The notes under the pieces: generated by a model | Seen by the model: the letters and a program-made list of their open reading frames with translations, nothing else | Database searches by the model: none | Told to the model about the DNA's origin: nothing | Origin: a virus | Length of the DNA: 41,494 nt | Strand: one strand, 5' to 3' | Virus record (IMG/VR): IMGVR_UViG_3300020213_000049 | Span: 1-41,494 of that record | Made by a program: the position numbers and the translations under genes | Shown: piece by piece, positions 21,141 to 28,967 of the stretch | Position numbering within the stretch: position 1 is the stretch's first letter | Layout of the letters: each line of letters starts with the position of its first letter

Positions 21141-22810
21141 AATACTCGCTAGCAATTCTTTTACCTAGTAGAAACGAGGAGTTCTTATCTAAGACTATCC
21201 AAGACCTTGTGGATAACACAAGCGAGCAGACAGAAATACTAATTGGGTTAGATGGGAAATGGGCTGATCCGGGCGTGATAGACCATCCGCGAGTGACTAT
21301 TGTTTATTACCCCGAATCTATCGGGCAAAGAGCCATGACGAGAAGGCTCGCAAGGATAACGAATGCAAAGTACATCGCCAAAACAGACGCTCATTGTGCG
21401 TTTGATAAAGACTTTGATGTAAAGATGTTGGAAGCATTTAAGGAAACAGGCGACGATGTAACCATGGTACCTATTATGAGGAACCTGCATGTTTTTGACT
21501 GGGTGTGCAAAACTTGTGGAATGCGTTCATATCAAGGTCCGGAACCTACCCAATGCAGAAACGAGGAGTGTGCAAATGACCCGCAGAAGTTTGAGAAGGA
21601 TATTGTGTGGATACCTAAAACAAGCCCACAAAGTACGGCGTATAGATTTAACAAAGAGCTACGATTTAAGTACTTTCCAGAACTCCGCAGACGACAAACA
21701 GGAGACTTAGTAGAAACTATGTCACTCCAAGGCTCATTCTTTATGATGACGAAAGAAAGATACTTTGATTTAGATATAGACGATGAAAGTTTAGGGTCAT
21801 GGGGAATGCAAGGCTCAAGCGTAGCCCTTAAAACATGGCTATCTGGTGGGAGAGTAATTTGTAACACAAGAACATGGTACGCACATTTGTTTCGAACTCA
21901 ACACGGGTTTTCATTCCCATACCCACAGGACGGAAAGGGACAAGCACGGGCTATAAAGACAGTTCAGGATGTGTTCATGAATAATAAGTGGGAGAAACAA
22001 ACAAGACCGCTATCGTGGCTATTAGAGAAGTTTTGGGAACCATTGAAAGAAGTAGGAGACAAAGAATCACGATGGGAAGCAACGGACTTGGAGGCATTAA
22101 AGAAAGTATCATTACAAAAAAGTTTACAAACATTTGTAAACTCTGAAAACACTCCAAGCAAAGGCATTTTATTCTACACAACAAACAGGCTTCCTATTAA
22201 GTTTGCCAAGAAAGTACAAAACAGTCTCAAAGGGATAGGTTTACCAATTACATCTGTATCTCTTAAGCCTATGAACTTCGGAACTAACATACACGTTCCA
22301 TTACAACCTAGTAAGTGGGCGTATTTCACTCAAATACTTATAGGGCTTGAGAGTATGAAAGAGGATATTATATTTTTCGCAGAAGAAGATGTTCTCTATT
22401 CAAAAGAGCATTTTGATTTTACGCCACAAGAAAAAGATACTTTTTACTATGACTTGAATTGGTGGAAAGTTTGGTCTGATGGACTTGCTGCAAGGTGGGA
22501 TGCTCGTCAAGTATCCATGCTTTGCGCTTACAGAAAACCACTTATAGATTTTTATAGGGATAAAATAAAGGAAATAGAAAAAAATGGGTTTAATAGAAGT
22601 TACGAACCGTTTGGTAAGTGCGTTGATTGGAAATCAGAACGTTCAAGTATCGATGTAAGGCATAAAGGCAATCTAACTCGTAGCCATCGAAAGCCAGAAG
22701 ATTTTAGGGATAAGTCTTCATGTATAAACTGGGAACAGGGTGGATTTTCTGAAATACCAGGATGGGATGAGAATGAACTACACAATATCTACAAACATGG
22801 TACACTATAG
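21137..22810 (+). CDS. Two-domain glycosyltransferase: GT27-like GalNAc-transferase-type domain plus a second GT-like domain (557 aa)
   Basis: Residues 1-300: LAILLPSRNEEFLSKTIQDL, EILIGLDGKW, YIAKTDAHCAFDKDF (DAHC at 84-87), then MSLQGSFFMMTK, SWGMQGSSVALKTWLSGGRV (221-240) and WYAHLFR. DxHC, WGG-like and H.FR blocks occur in this order in mucin-type polypeptide GalNAc-transferases (GT27). A four-Cys insert (CKTCGM...CRNEEC, 124-145) looks like a zinc ribbon. Residues 340-557 form a second domain paralogous to the 226-residue protein upstream. Likely the key enzyme attaching the first sugar to Ser residues; this remains inference. Confidence 0.85.
   Translation: MKYSLAILLPSRNEEFLSKTIQDLVDNTSEQTEILIGLDGKWADPGVIDHPRVTIVYYPESIGQRAMTRRLARITNAKYIAKTDAHCAFDKDFDVKMLEAFKETGDDVTMVPIMRNLHVFDWVCKTCGMRSYQGPEPTQCRNEECANDPQKFEKDIVWIPKTSPQSTAYRFNKELRFKYFPELRRRQTGDLVETMSLQGSFFMMTKERYFDLDIDDESLGSWGMQGSSVALKTWLSGGRVICNTRTWYAHLFRTQHGFSFPYPQDGKGQARAIKTVQDVFMNNKWEKQTRPLSWLLEKFWEPLKEVGDKESRWEATDLEALKKVSLQKSLQTFVNSENTPSKGILFYTTNRLPIKFAKKVQNSLKGIGLPITSVSLKPMNFGTNIHVPLQPSKWAYFTQILIGLESMKEDIIFFAEEDVLYSKEHFDFTPQEKDTFYYDLNWWKVWSDGLAARWDARQVSMLCAYRKPLIDFYRDKIKEIEKNGFNRSYEPFGKCVDWKSERSSIDVRHKGNLTRSHRKPEDFRDKSSCINWEQGGFSEIPGWDENELHNIYKHGTL
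22801..22806 (+). promoter_or_regulatory. Leaderless promoter -10 of the HNH endonuclease
   Basis: TACACT, 6 nt (ATAGAA) before the GTG start at 22813, and lying inside the end of the upstream glycosyltransferase gene. Confidence 0.55.
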
Positions 22811-22812
22811 AA

Positions 22813-23361
22813 GTGCCATTCCAGAAAGGAAACAAATTAGGAGCAAAAAATAAAGGACTAATTCCTTGGAATAAGGGAAAGCCTCATATGGTTGGCATAC
22901 TAAATCCTATGTGGGGGAGGAAGCATACAGCAGAAGCAAAGAAAAAAGTCAGTGAGGCTAATAAGGGTAGGATACCATCACTAGAAGTTAGGAGAAAAAT
23001 GAGTCTAGCTAGTAAGGGAAAGCCAAAATCAAAGGAGCATAGAGAAAATATAAGGAAGTCCGCTAACAGAGGAGACAAGCATTATGCATGGAAAGGTGAC
23101 AACGTAGGATATGCGTCATTGCATAGGTGGGTGCAAAAACACAGGGGGGTAGCTAATAAATGTGAACAATGTGAATCTGCAATCAAAGTAGAATGGGCTA
23201 ATATATCAAGAGAATATAAAAGAGAACAAAACGATTATATGCAACTATGCCATAGTTGCCATATGCAATATGATAGTATTTCTGATAAAGTCTGGGCTAC
23301 ACGAAAGAAATTATATGGATATTCTGGCAAGAGGGCTATTACATTGACGGGAAGATTGTAG
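22813..23361 (+). CDS. HNH homing-type endonuclease with NUMOD3 repeats (182 aa)
   Basis: Starts with GTG at 22813. The N-terminal half contains NUMOD3 DNA-binding repeats (GRKHTAEAKKKVSEANKG, SLEVRRKMSLASKGKPKSKEHRENI). The C-terminal half is an HNH-like nuclease with CEQC...CHSCH zinc ligands. Such enzymes are usually free-standing selfish elements in phage genomes. It has its own leaderless promoter (TACACT, 6 nt, GTG) and is followed by a terminator, consistent with an inserted cassette splitting the glycosylation genes from the tail genes. Confidence 0.9.
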   Translation: MPFQKGNKLGAKNKGLIPWNKGKPHMVGILNPMWGRKHTAEAKKKVSEANKGRIPSLEVRRKMSLASKGKPKSKEHRENIRKSANRGDKHYAWKGDNVGYASLHRWVQKHRGVANKCEQCESAIKVEWANISREYKREQNDYMQLCHSCHMQYDSISDKVWATRKKLYGYSGKRAITLTGRL

Positions 23362-23390
23362 TATAGTCAAAGAAAGGGACTGATGTAACT

Positions 23391-23416
23391 GACGGACCAT
23401 AGTGTCCGTCTTTTTT
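23391..23416 (+). terminator. Intrinsic terminator after the HNH gene
   Basis: GACGGAC (23391..23397), loop CATAGT, GTCCGTC (23404..23410), then six T residues. It lies just before the tail-gene start at 23434. Confidence 0.9.
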
Positions 23417-23433
23417 AATTTTTAACTAACTAT

Positions 23434-23937
23434 ATGGCTTCACGATACAGAATTTATAACTCCCCAATGCCTACAACGGCAGAGATAGCAGCCGTCACTA
23501 CAGGCACGGTAATAAAAACATTGCTTCAATTGAGACCATTTAATACTTGTAAGATAGTTTCTTGGGGAATCTCATTTGATGGTGCAGCGGCAGCTACGCC
23601 AATTAAAGTTGCGCTACTAGACACTGGTACGGTGTTTGGGACTGTCACAGCTTCTGTGGATGCTGACATTGTAAAAATGGACAGCGTGGAAGACGCAGTA
23701 GCTTCCATAGCAGGGCTTACTCTTGGAACAACGGCAACGGGGTACACTTGTACGTCAGAAGGAGCTATAACAGCTACTCGCGTATTTGACGCTCAGTTTA
23801 TTGCTCCTACAAACCAATATGTTTACCAATTTCCACTTGGTAGAGAAGCAAAATGCATTATAGGAAATGCTGTAAGAATCCGTGTAACTGCAGGAGCGGC
23901 TGTGAATGCAATTTGCTTCATAGAAGTTGAGTTCTAA
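23434..23937 (+). CDS. Tail or baseplate-type structural protein (167 aa)
   Basis: Beta-rich and Ala/Thr/Val-rich (TVIKTLLQLRPFNTCKIVSWGISFDGAAAATPIKVALLDTG), with a C-terminal RIRVTAGAAVNAICFIEVEF strand, typical of small phage structural proteins. First gene after the HNH terminator. No specific role assigned. Confidence 0.65.
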   Translation: MASRYRIYNSPMPTTAEIAAVTTGTVIKTLLQLRPFNTCKIVSWGISFDGAAAATPIKVALLDTGTVFGTVTASVDADIVKMDSVEDAVASIAGLTLGTTATGYTCTSEGAITATRVFDAQFIAPTNQYVYQFPLGREAKCIIGNAVRIRVTAGAAVNAICFIEVEF

Positions 23938-23942
23938 AAACC

Positions 23943-25088
23943 ATGCCAAATCGCTTTTTCGTAAACGGCGGTGTCGATAACAACTGGGGCACTATTGGCA
24001 ACTGGTCACTCACTAGCGGTGGTGCTGGAGGACTATCAGTTCCAACTACCGCGGATGATGTGTTTTTGGACGCGTCATCGCCGAACTGCACCGTAAACGC
24101 CAGCGACCGTGTTGCGCTAACGTTTAATTCTACTGGCTATACAAATACGGTGACTAACACGTTCCGTATCACTGTTTCAGGGGCTATTACAATAGGAGCA
24201 GGGACTCTGTGGGCAGGGAATGAATACATCCACGGTAATGTGACTGCAACTCACACCTCCAACGGGAACACTCTCCGCAATTTCTGGTTATCAGGTGTTG
24301 CTACGCATACCCTCGCGGATAATTTCACCGTTGGTAATTTTCGCTTTGGCAATGGTGGAAACTCAACAGTAGTTAACGCCAACCAAATCAGCATGACGGG
24401 CAACCTCGACCTTAGCCAAGCATCGTCAGGGATTTTATCGGGAACTACCACATTGATTATGACGGGGACGGGTTCGGTTCTGCTGATGAGTTCTACAGGC
24501 ACCATCCGAAACAACCTCACATTTAATACGTCTGGTACAATTACAATCGGCACAGGAACCTTCCGCTATAGCGGTGGAACCATGACATACACCGCTGGTA
24601 CGGTGAATGCGTCCAACGCCACTTTAACCATAACTACAAACTCCACGACATTGGACGTGAGTGCTCTTACATGGGGGGCGGTCACTTTGACAGGGATTCT
24701 CACCCTTACACTCACGACCGATTTGCGTACTTCTGGGCTAACGAGTTTGGGAAGCAGCACTTCCGCTCTCGTTCTCAACGGCTCAAAGATTTTCGCAGGC
24801 GGCGGGATGGCAAGACCCGCAACTACTGGCGGAGTTTCAGGCACGACAGAAATTGTCTTAAGCGGAACAGGAACTGTAAACGGAACAGCGACTACAGGAG
24901 TGATACTTAATAAAATCACTATCGACGCAGGAGCGGGAACTATCACAGTACTGGACTCCAACACTCAGCCAGTGAGAATCGCATTTGGACAGTTGAGATA
25001 TGTTTCAGGTACGGTGATTACGGATAACGGAACGTGGACGGCAGGAATATCTGCACGTTCAGTCATTATCAAGGGTGGGTATTACTAG
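23943..25088 (+). CDS. Beta-solenoid tail fibre / adhesin-like protein (381 aa)
   Basis: Opens FFVNGGVDNNWGTIGNWSLTSGG, with repeated short beta-strand segments rich in Thr, Gly and Asn (ITVSGAITIGAGTLW, TLIMTGTGSVLLMSSTGTI, GTITIGTGTFRYSGGTMTY). This is the pattern of a filamentous beta-helix adhesin, ending in GTWTAGISARSVIIKGGYY. It is likely a receptor-binding or fibre component. The next gene, a pure SPS-repeat protein, starts 4 bases downstream. Confidence 0.75.
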   Translation: MPNRFFVNGGVDNNWGTIGNWSLTSGGAGGLSVPTTADDVFLDASSPNCTVNASDRVALTFNSTGYTNTVTNTFRITVSGAITIGAGTLWAGNEYIHGNVTATHTSNGNTLRNFWLSGVATHTLADNFTVGNFRFGNGGNSTVVNANQISMTGNLDLSQASSGILSGTTTLIMTGTGSVLLMSSTGTIRNNLTFNTSGTITIGTGTFRYSGGTMTYTAGTVNASNATLTITTNSTTLDVSALTWGAVTLTGILTLTLTTDLRTSGLTSLGSSTSALVLNGSKIFAGGGMARPATTGGVSGTTEIVLSGTGTVNGTATTGVILNKITIDAGAGTITVLDSNTQPVRIAFGQLRYVSGTVITDNGTWTAGISARSVIIKGGYY

Positions 25089-25091
25089 CCT

Positions 25092-25871
25092 ATGGCAAGG
25101 CTAGGGCATTGGGGGATATACAGACCTCTTATTAAAGGTCAGGTAGGTTCTTCTGGCTCTAGTATTTCGCCGTCTTCCTCGGTTAGCCCGTCGGCTTCGC
25201 AATCTCCTTCAAGCTCAGACAGCCCAAGTATCAGCCCGTCCGCCTCAATTAGCCCGTCTTCGTCAATTTCTGCCTCAGTAAGTCCTAGCTCCTCGATTAG
25301 CCCGTCAGTCAGCCCCTCAGCGAGCGTTAGCCCTAGCTCGAGCGTTTCGCCTTCAGTTAGCCCCTCGAGCAGTATTTCAGCCTCTGTTAGCCCTAGTGCG
25401 AGCGTGTCCCCCTCTGCGAGTGTCAGCCCCTCAAGTAGCTCCTCAGCGTCAAGAAGTCCGTCTAGTAGCGACTCGCCGTCGATTTCGCCTAGTGCGAGCG
25501 TGTCACCGTCTTCTTCGATGTCTCCTAGCTCTAGTGTTTCCGCCTCAATCAGCCCCTCTGCTTCAATTTCTCCATCTTCGTCTGCCTCTGCCTCAGTTAG
25601 TCCGAGTGCGTCAATCTCTCCTAGTTCTAGTGCCTCAGCATCAGTCTCGCCGTCTTCCTCGATTAGCCCGAGTAGCTCTGTGAGCTCGAGCGTGAGCCCC
25701 TCGTCCTCAATTTCTCCGTCTTCCTCGATTAGCCCGTCTTCGTCTGCAAGCCCGTCATCCTCAGCCTCTGCGTCTGTTGGCGTTACAGCTATTATGCACG
25801 GGAGAGTTCCACTAGCGGTGAATTCTAGCAATAGAATTCCACTTATAGATATTTATCCAGGTAGAAATTAA
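25092..25871 (+). CDS. Mucin-like SPS-repeat fibre protein (259 aa)
   Basis: Residues 1-18 (MARLGHWGIYRPLIKGQVGS) are non-repetitive; residues about 19-228 are almost entirely Ser-Pro-Ser-X-Ser repeats; the last about 31 residues end in GRVPLAVNSSNRIPLIDI. That C-terminal motif recurs in the next protein (DRVSLAVNPSNRVPLLNI), so it may be a capping or trimerisation tip. With roughly 80 percent Ser/Pro-rich repeat and no globular core it resembles a mucin stalk, and it is the best candidate acceptor for the glycosyltransferases. Confidence 0.8.
   Translation: MARLGHWGIYRPLIKGQVGSSGSSISPSSSVSPSASQSPSSSDSPSISPSASISPSSSISASVSPSSSISPSVSPSASVSPSSSVSPSVSPSSSISASVSPSASVSPSASVSPSSSSSASRSPSSSDSPSISPSASVSPSSSMSPSSSVSASISPSASISPSSSASASVSPSASISPSSSASASVSPSSSISPSSSVSSSVSPSSSISPSSSISPSSSASPSSSASASVGVTAIMHGRVPLAVNSSNRIPLIDIYPGRN
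25146..25775 (+). repeat. SPS repeat tract 2, longest in the genome
   Basis: About 630 bases of repetitive GC-rich DNA encoding SPSSSVSPSAS-type units. Serine is written by both TCN and AGY codons, and units vary in order, so there is no simple tandem period. Expect assembly collapse and strain-to-strain length variation here. Confidence 0.9.
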
Positions 25872-25874
25872 CCT

Positions 25875-27332
25875 ATGCCCAAACTATACTTATTTGATAC
25901 ACAGTGGTTCGAGGAGAATCAAAAATACGTCTTATTTTTCATAAACACAAAAATTGGAAGATGGTTTTTTAGGATTAACGGCAAGCGAAGTAATGTAGGC
26001 AATAGAGTTGTAATCAAAGTAATGCCTAATTACATTACTTGGAAAGATGAAGTATATTCGTCTGAGTTTAGGGTACATAACAAGTATTCTAATCGTCTTT
26101 TTTATGGATTGTACCCTCTTTGGTGGTGTTTTCATCAATGGGATACATTTATTGCAAATGTTTTTGTTCCAGAGTGGAATTTAGGATTTGATACCTTAAC
26201 GGTATACCCTAATCCACACACAGAAACCACAAGCGTGGACGGACAAGCAGGAGAAAATATCGTTGCTGGAACATGGGCTAATCTGGTAGCGGCAGCAGGA
26301 GATGAAAACGATGATAGTGCAACATCTATATCGTTTAGAGTAGAAAATACTGCTGCACAATTTCAAAAGCTGTTGCGTATGTTTATGCTCTTTGATACTT
26401 CCGCACTTACTGCAAGTGCAAATATCATATCTGCAACGCTTTCTTTATATGGGATAAATAAACAAGATGATAACGGGAACACACCAGACTTAAACATATA
26501 TTCATCAACCCCTGCAACAAATACAGCAATAGTGAGTGGTGATTATGCACAGGTAGGTTCAACGGCATTTTCAACTGCTATTACATACGCAGGATGGTCT
26601 ACGACTGGATATAACGACTTCGTTTTGAATGCAAGTGGTATATCGAATATAAGTAAAACAGGAATATCAAAGTTTAGTGGAAGAAACGCAAAATTTGACG
26701 TAGCAAATTCAGCTCCAACTACAGGGGCAGGTGTTCAAGTAATGAGGATAGGGGCAAGCTCCGCAGATGAAGCTGGCACAAGCCAAGACCCAAAGCTAGT
26801 TGTTATATATGGCGGTATCTCACCTAGTGCATCTCGCTCTCCGAGTGCCTCAGTCTCTCCGTCTGCCTCTCGCTCTCCGTCGTCGAGTGCCAGTGCCTCG
26901 CTTTCGCCTAGCTCTAGTATTTCTCCGTCAATCTCGCCGAGTGCTAGCCGTAGCCCGTCTTCGTCTGTTTCGCCCTCAATTTCGCCGTCTTCGTCAATTT
27001 CGCCGTCAATTTCGCCGTCCGCGTCTGTTTCGCCGTCAATTTCGCCGTCCGCGTCTGTTTCGCCCTCTTCGTCTGTTTCGCCGTCTGCGTCATCTTCTGA
27101 CTCACGCTCTCCCTCGGCTTCTGCGAGTCCGTCGATTTCTCCGAGTGCCTCTCGCTCGCCCTCTGCCTCGATTTCGCCCTCGGCGTCAATTAGCCCGTCT
27201 TCCTCGAGTTCACGTTCCGTAAGCCCGTCATCATCGCCGTCTGCAAGCATTTCACCTATTGTGTATGATAGAGTTTCCCTTGCGGTAAACCCTAGTAATA
27301 GGGTGCCACTACTAAATATTGGAGTAGACTAG
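25875..27332 (+). CDS. DNRLRE-domain tail protein with C-terminal SPS stalk (485 aa)
   Basis: Residues 1-105 form an aromatic N-terminal domain (YVLFFINTKIGRWFFRINGK, LYPLWWCFHQWDTF) of unknown type. Residues about 115-310 resemble a DNRLRE-type beta-sandwich (TWANLVAAAGDENDDSATSI, LLRMFMLFDTSALTASANII...). Residues 314-458 are SPS repeats, and the last about 27 residues share the RVSLAVNPSNRVPLL cap with the preceding protein. DNRLRE domains occur in surface adhesins. Likely a tail fibre presenting a glycosylatable stalk. Confidence 0.75.
   Translation: MPKLYLFDTQWFEENQKYVLFFINTKIGRWFFRINGKRSNVGNRVVIKVMPNYITWKDEVYSSEFRVHNKYSNRLFYGLYPLWWCFHQWDTFIANVFVPEWNLGFDTLTVYPNPHTETTSVDGQAGENIVAGTWANLVAAAGDENDDSATSISFRVENTAAQFQKLLRMFMLFDTSALTASANIISATLSLYGINKQDDNGNTPDLNIYSSTPATNTAIVSGDYAQVGSTAFSTAITYAGWSTTGYNDFVLNASGISNISKTGISKFSGRNAKFDVANSAPTTGAGVQVMRIGASSADEAGTSQDPKLVVIYGGISPSASRSPSASVSPSASRSPSSSASASLSPSSSISPSISPSASRSPSSSVSPSISPSSSISPSISPSASVSPSISPSASVSPSSSVSPSASSSDSRSPSASASPSISPSASRSPSASISPSASISPSSSSSRSVSPSSSPSASISPIVYDRVSLAVNPSNRVPLLNIGVD
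26814..27248 (+). repeat. SPS repeat tract 3
   Basis: GC-rich repeats, with near-exact TTTCGCCGTC units around 26970..27090, encoding SISPSASVSPSIS-type sequence. The near-exact part is a possible site of recent expansion or slippage. Confidence 0.88.
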
Positions 27333-27344
27333 TATACTATATAT
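27333..27344 (+). promoter_or_regulatory. Leaderless promoter -10 before the next tail gene
   Basis: TATACT (27333..27338), 6 nt, ATG at 27345. Confidence 0.6.
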
Positions 27345-28952
27345 ATGAAATCTTCCATTATTCTTGACCAAATAAACGGACTTTCGGATTCTAGGTTTTC
27401 TGGTGTCGCAGGTTCAGTTGCAGAATGTATAGGATTAGACCTCCACAGCACCCCCGGACTTACCAAGGTACGCCAAAAACTTACGAGACTATCAATTACT
27501 TTCTCGCCCTCGCTCTCTCCCTCATCCTCGCAGTCAATTAGCCCGTCTTCCTCTCGCTCGCCTTCTGCCTCGCAGTCTCTCTCGCCTTCATCCTCGCAGT
27601 CACCTAGTGCCTCGGCTTCAGGAAGCCCCTCTGCGTCACGTTCACCATCAGCCTCACGTTCGCCTTCTGCCTCAGTGAGTGCCTCCGTAGGCACGCCTGT
27701 TGAAGTGGATGAGTTTATAAAAGTGGCAGTAGCTTGTTCCAATGGGTATTCGTTCTGGTTTTCATCCACTAGCGGGAAGATATGGGCTGTTTTAGGCTCT
27801 ACGGTGACACTTGCATACACTACATCTCCAGGGGCAGGTACCGCGGGATGTTCAGGGGCTATAGAATACAACGGGTACATTTATTGGGCGACACAAAGCC
27901 GATTGCATAGAATAACAATCGCCAACGCAGACGGACAATGGATAAACGCCGAATACAACTGGGCTACCTTTACAAAAACAGACGCAGACTTTCACCCAAT
28001 GGCGATACAAGACCTTTCACTATTCATTGGAGACGGTAATTTAGTCGCACTAGTAGATGAGCTTGGTGTTTTTAATGGAAATGTACTAAACATTAACACT
28101 CCATACAGAATTAAGTGCATGATAAATTATGAATTTGACATTCTCCTTGGAACGTACGTTGCGGACACAGTGAACAAGACGCAGATTATTCGTTGGGATA
28201 CTGTATCTCCTTCGTGGAACACATCGGATACCATAGAAGAAGTTGGAATAAACGCCTTCATTCGAGAAGACAATACATTGTTTGTAAACGCAGGAAGAGC
28301 AGGGAATATCTACTACTACAACGGAGAACAGCTTTTACAATCAAAGAGAGTACCAGGGGAATACTCGAGTACAGCATATGGGTATGTTCACCCGAACGCA
28401 GTAGGAAACTTTATGGGGCAACCGGTATTTGGGTTTTCAAACGGATCCGGAAACCCCGCAAAGCAAGGAGTGTATTCATTTGGCTCATACTCAAAGGATT
28501 ACGCAAAGAAACTCGACCTATCATTCCCTATCTCTCAAGGAGTAACCACTGGACTGGAAATTGGGGCTATTCTAGTTATGGACTTTGACATATATGTTTC
28601 ATGGAAACATGGCTCTGTATATGGAATTGACAAAATAGACTACACCGCTAAATACACAGGGGCGTATTTCGAAACTATGAAGCTTTTTCAAAAAAATAGA
28701 GATACACTGAAAACACTAGGAAGCGTAATAGCTCTTTATGACTCAATGCCATCGGGATGTGGTTTTACCATTTCATATAACGTAAACAACGCAGGATATG
28801 TAGCTATGACTGACTATGACGACACAATTCTACAAGCAATCAAAGCGGAATTATCTGTACCAAGTGTGGCTTCGCTACAACTAAAAGTAGGCTTTGATGT
28901 ATCTAGTAATAACGCACCAACGCTTGAATCATTAGCCGTAAGCATGAGATAA
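27345..28952 (+). CDS. Large tail protein with an SPS insert and beta-propeller-like body (535 aa)
   Basis: Residues 1-52 contain GLSDSRFSGVAGSVAECIGLDLH, residues 54-115 are SPS repeats, and the rest is a repeating beta-strand protein (SFWFSSTSGKIWAVLG, EYNGYIYWATQSRLHRITI, NTLFVNAGRAGNIYYYNGE) resembling a beta-propeller tail protein. The N-terminal segment with DLHSTPGLTKV also occurs at the start of many phage tail proteins of this type. The SPS tract sits between an N-terminal attachment segment and the propeller, as a flexible linker. Confidence 0.7.
   Translation: MKSSIILDQINGLSDSRFSGVAGSVAECIGLDLHSTPGLTKVRQKLTRLSITFSPSLSPSSSQSISPSSSRSPSASQSLSPSSSQSPSASASGSPSASRSPSASRSPSASVSASVGTPVEVDEFIKVAVACSNGYSFWFSSTSGKIWAVLGSTVTLAYTTSPGAGTAGCSGAIEYNGYIYWATQSRLHRITIANADGQWINAEYNWATFTKTDADFHPMAIQDLSLFIGDGNLVALVDELGVFNGNVLNINTPYRIKCMINYEFDILLGTYVADTVNKTQIIRWDTVSPSWNTSDTIEEVGINAFIREDNTLFVNAGRAGNIYYYNGEQLLQSKRVPGEYSSTAYGYVHPNAVGNFMGQPVFGFSNGSGNPAKQGVYSFGSYSKDYAKKLDLSFPISQGVTTGLEIGAILVMDFDIYVSWKHGSVYGIDKIDYTAKYTGAYFETMKLFQKNRDTLKTLGSVIALYDSMPSGCGFTISYNVNNAGYVAMTDYDDTILQAIKAELSVPSVASLQLKVGFDVSSNNAPTLESLAVSMR
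27504..27689 (+). repeat. SPS repeat tract 4
   Basis: GC-rich repeats (units CGCCTTCTGCCTC, CCTCGCAGTC) encoding SPSSSQSPSAS and SRSPSAS. Confidence 0.88.
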
Positions 28953-28967
28953 TATAACTGATATAAT

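Noticed and set aside
25139-25831. Long antisense ORF (230 codons) opposite the SPS repeat, and similar ones at 26735..27250 and 27329..27880
   Set aside because: They are antisense readings of the same repeat DNA, giving Glu/Asp/Leu-rich low-complexity sequence without stops because of codon composition. No start signal or family support.
16483-27689. CRISPR arrays suggested by the repeated DNA
   Set aside because: The units are short, irregular, in frame with structural proteins and have no spacers of constant length.
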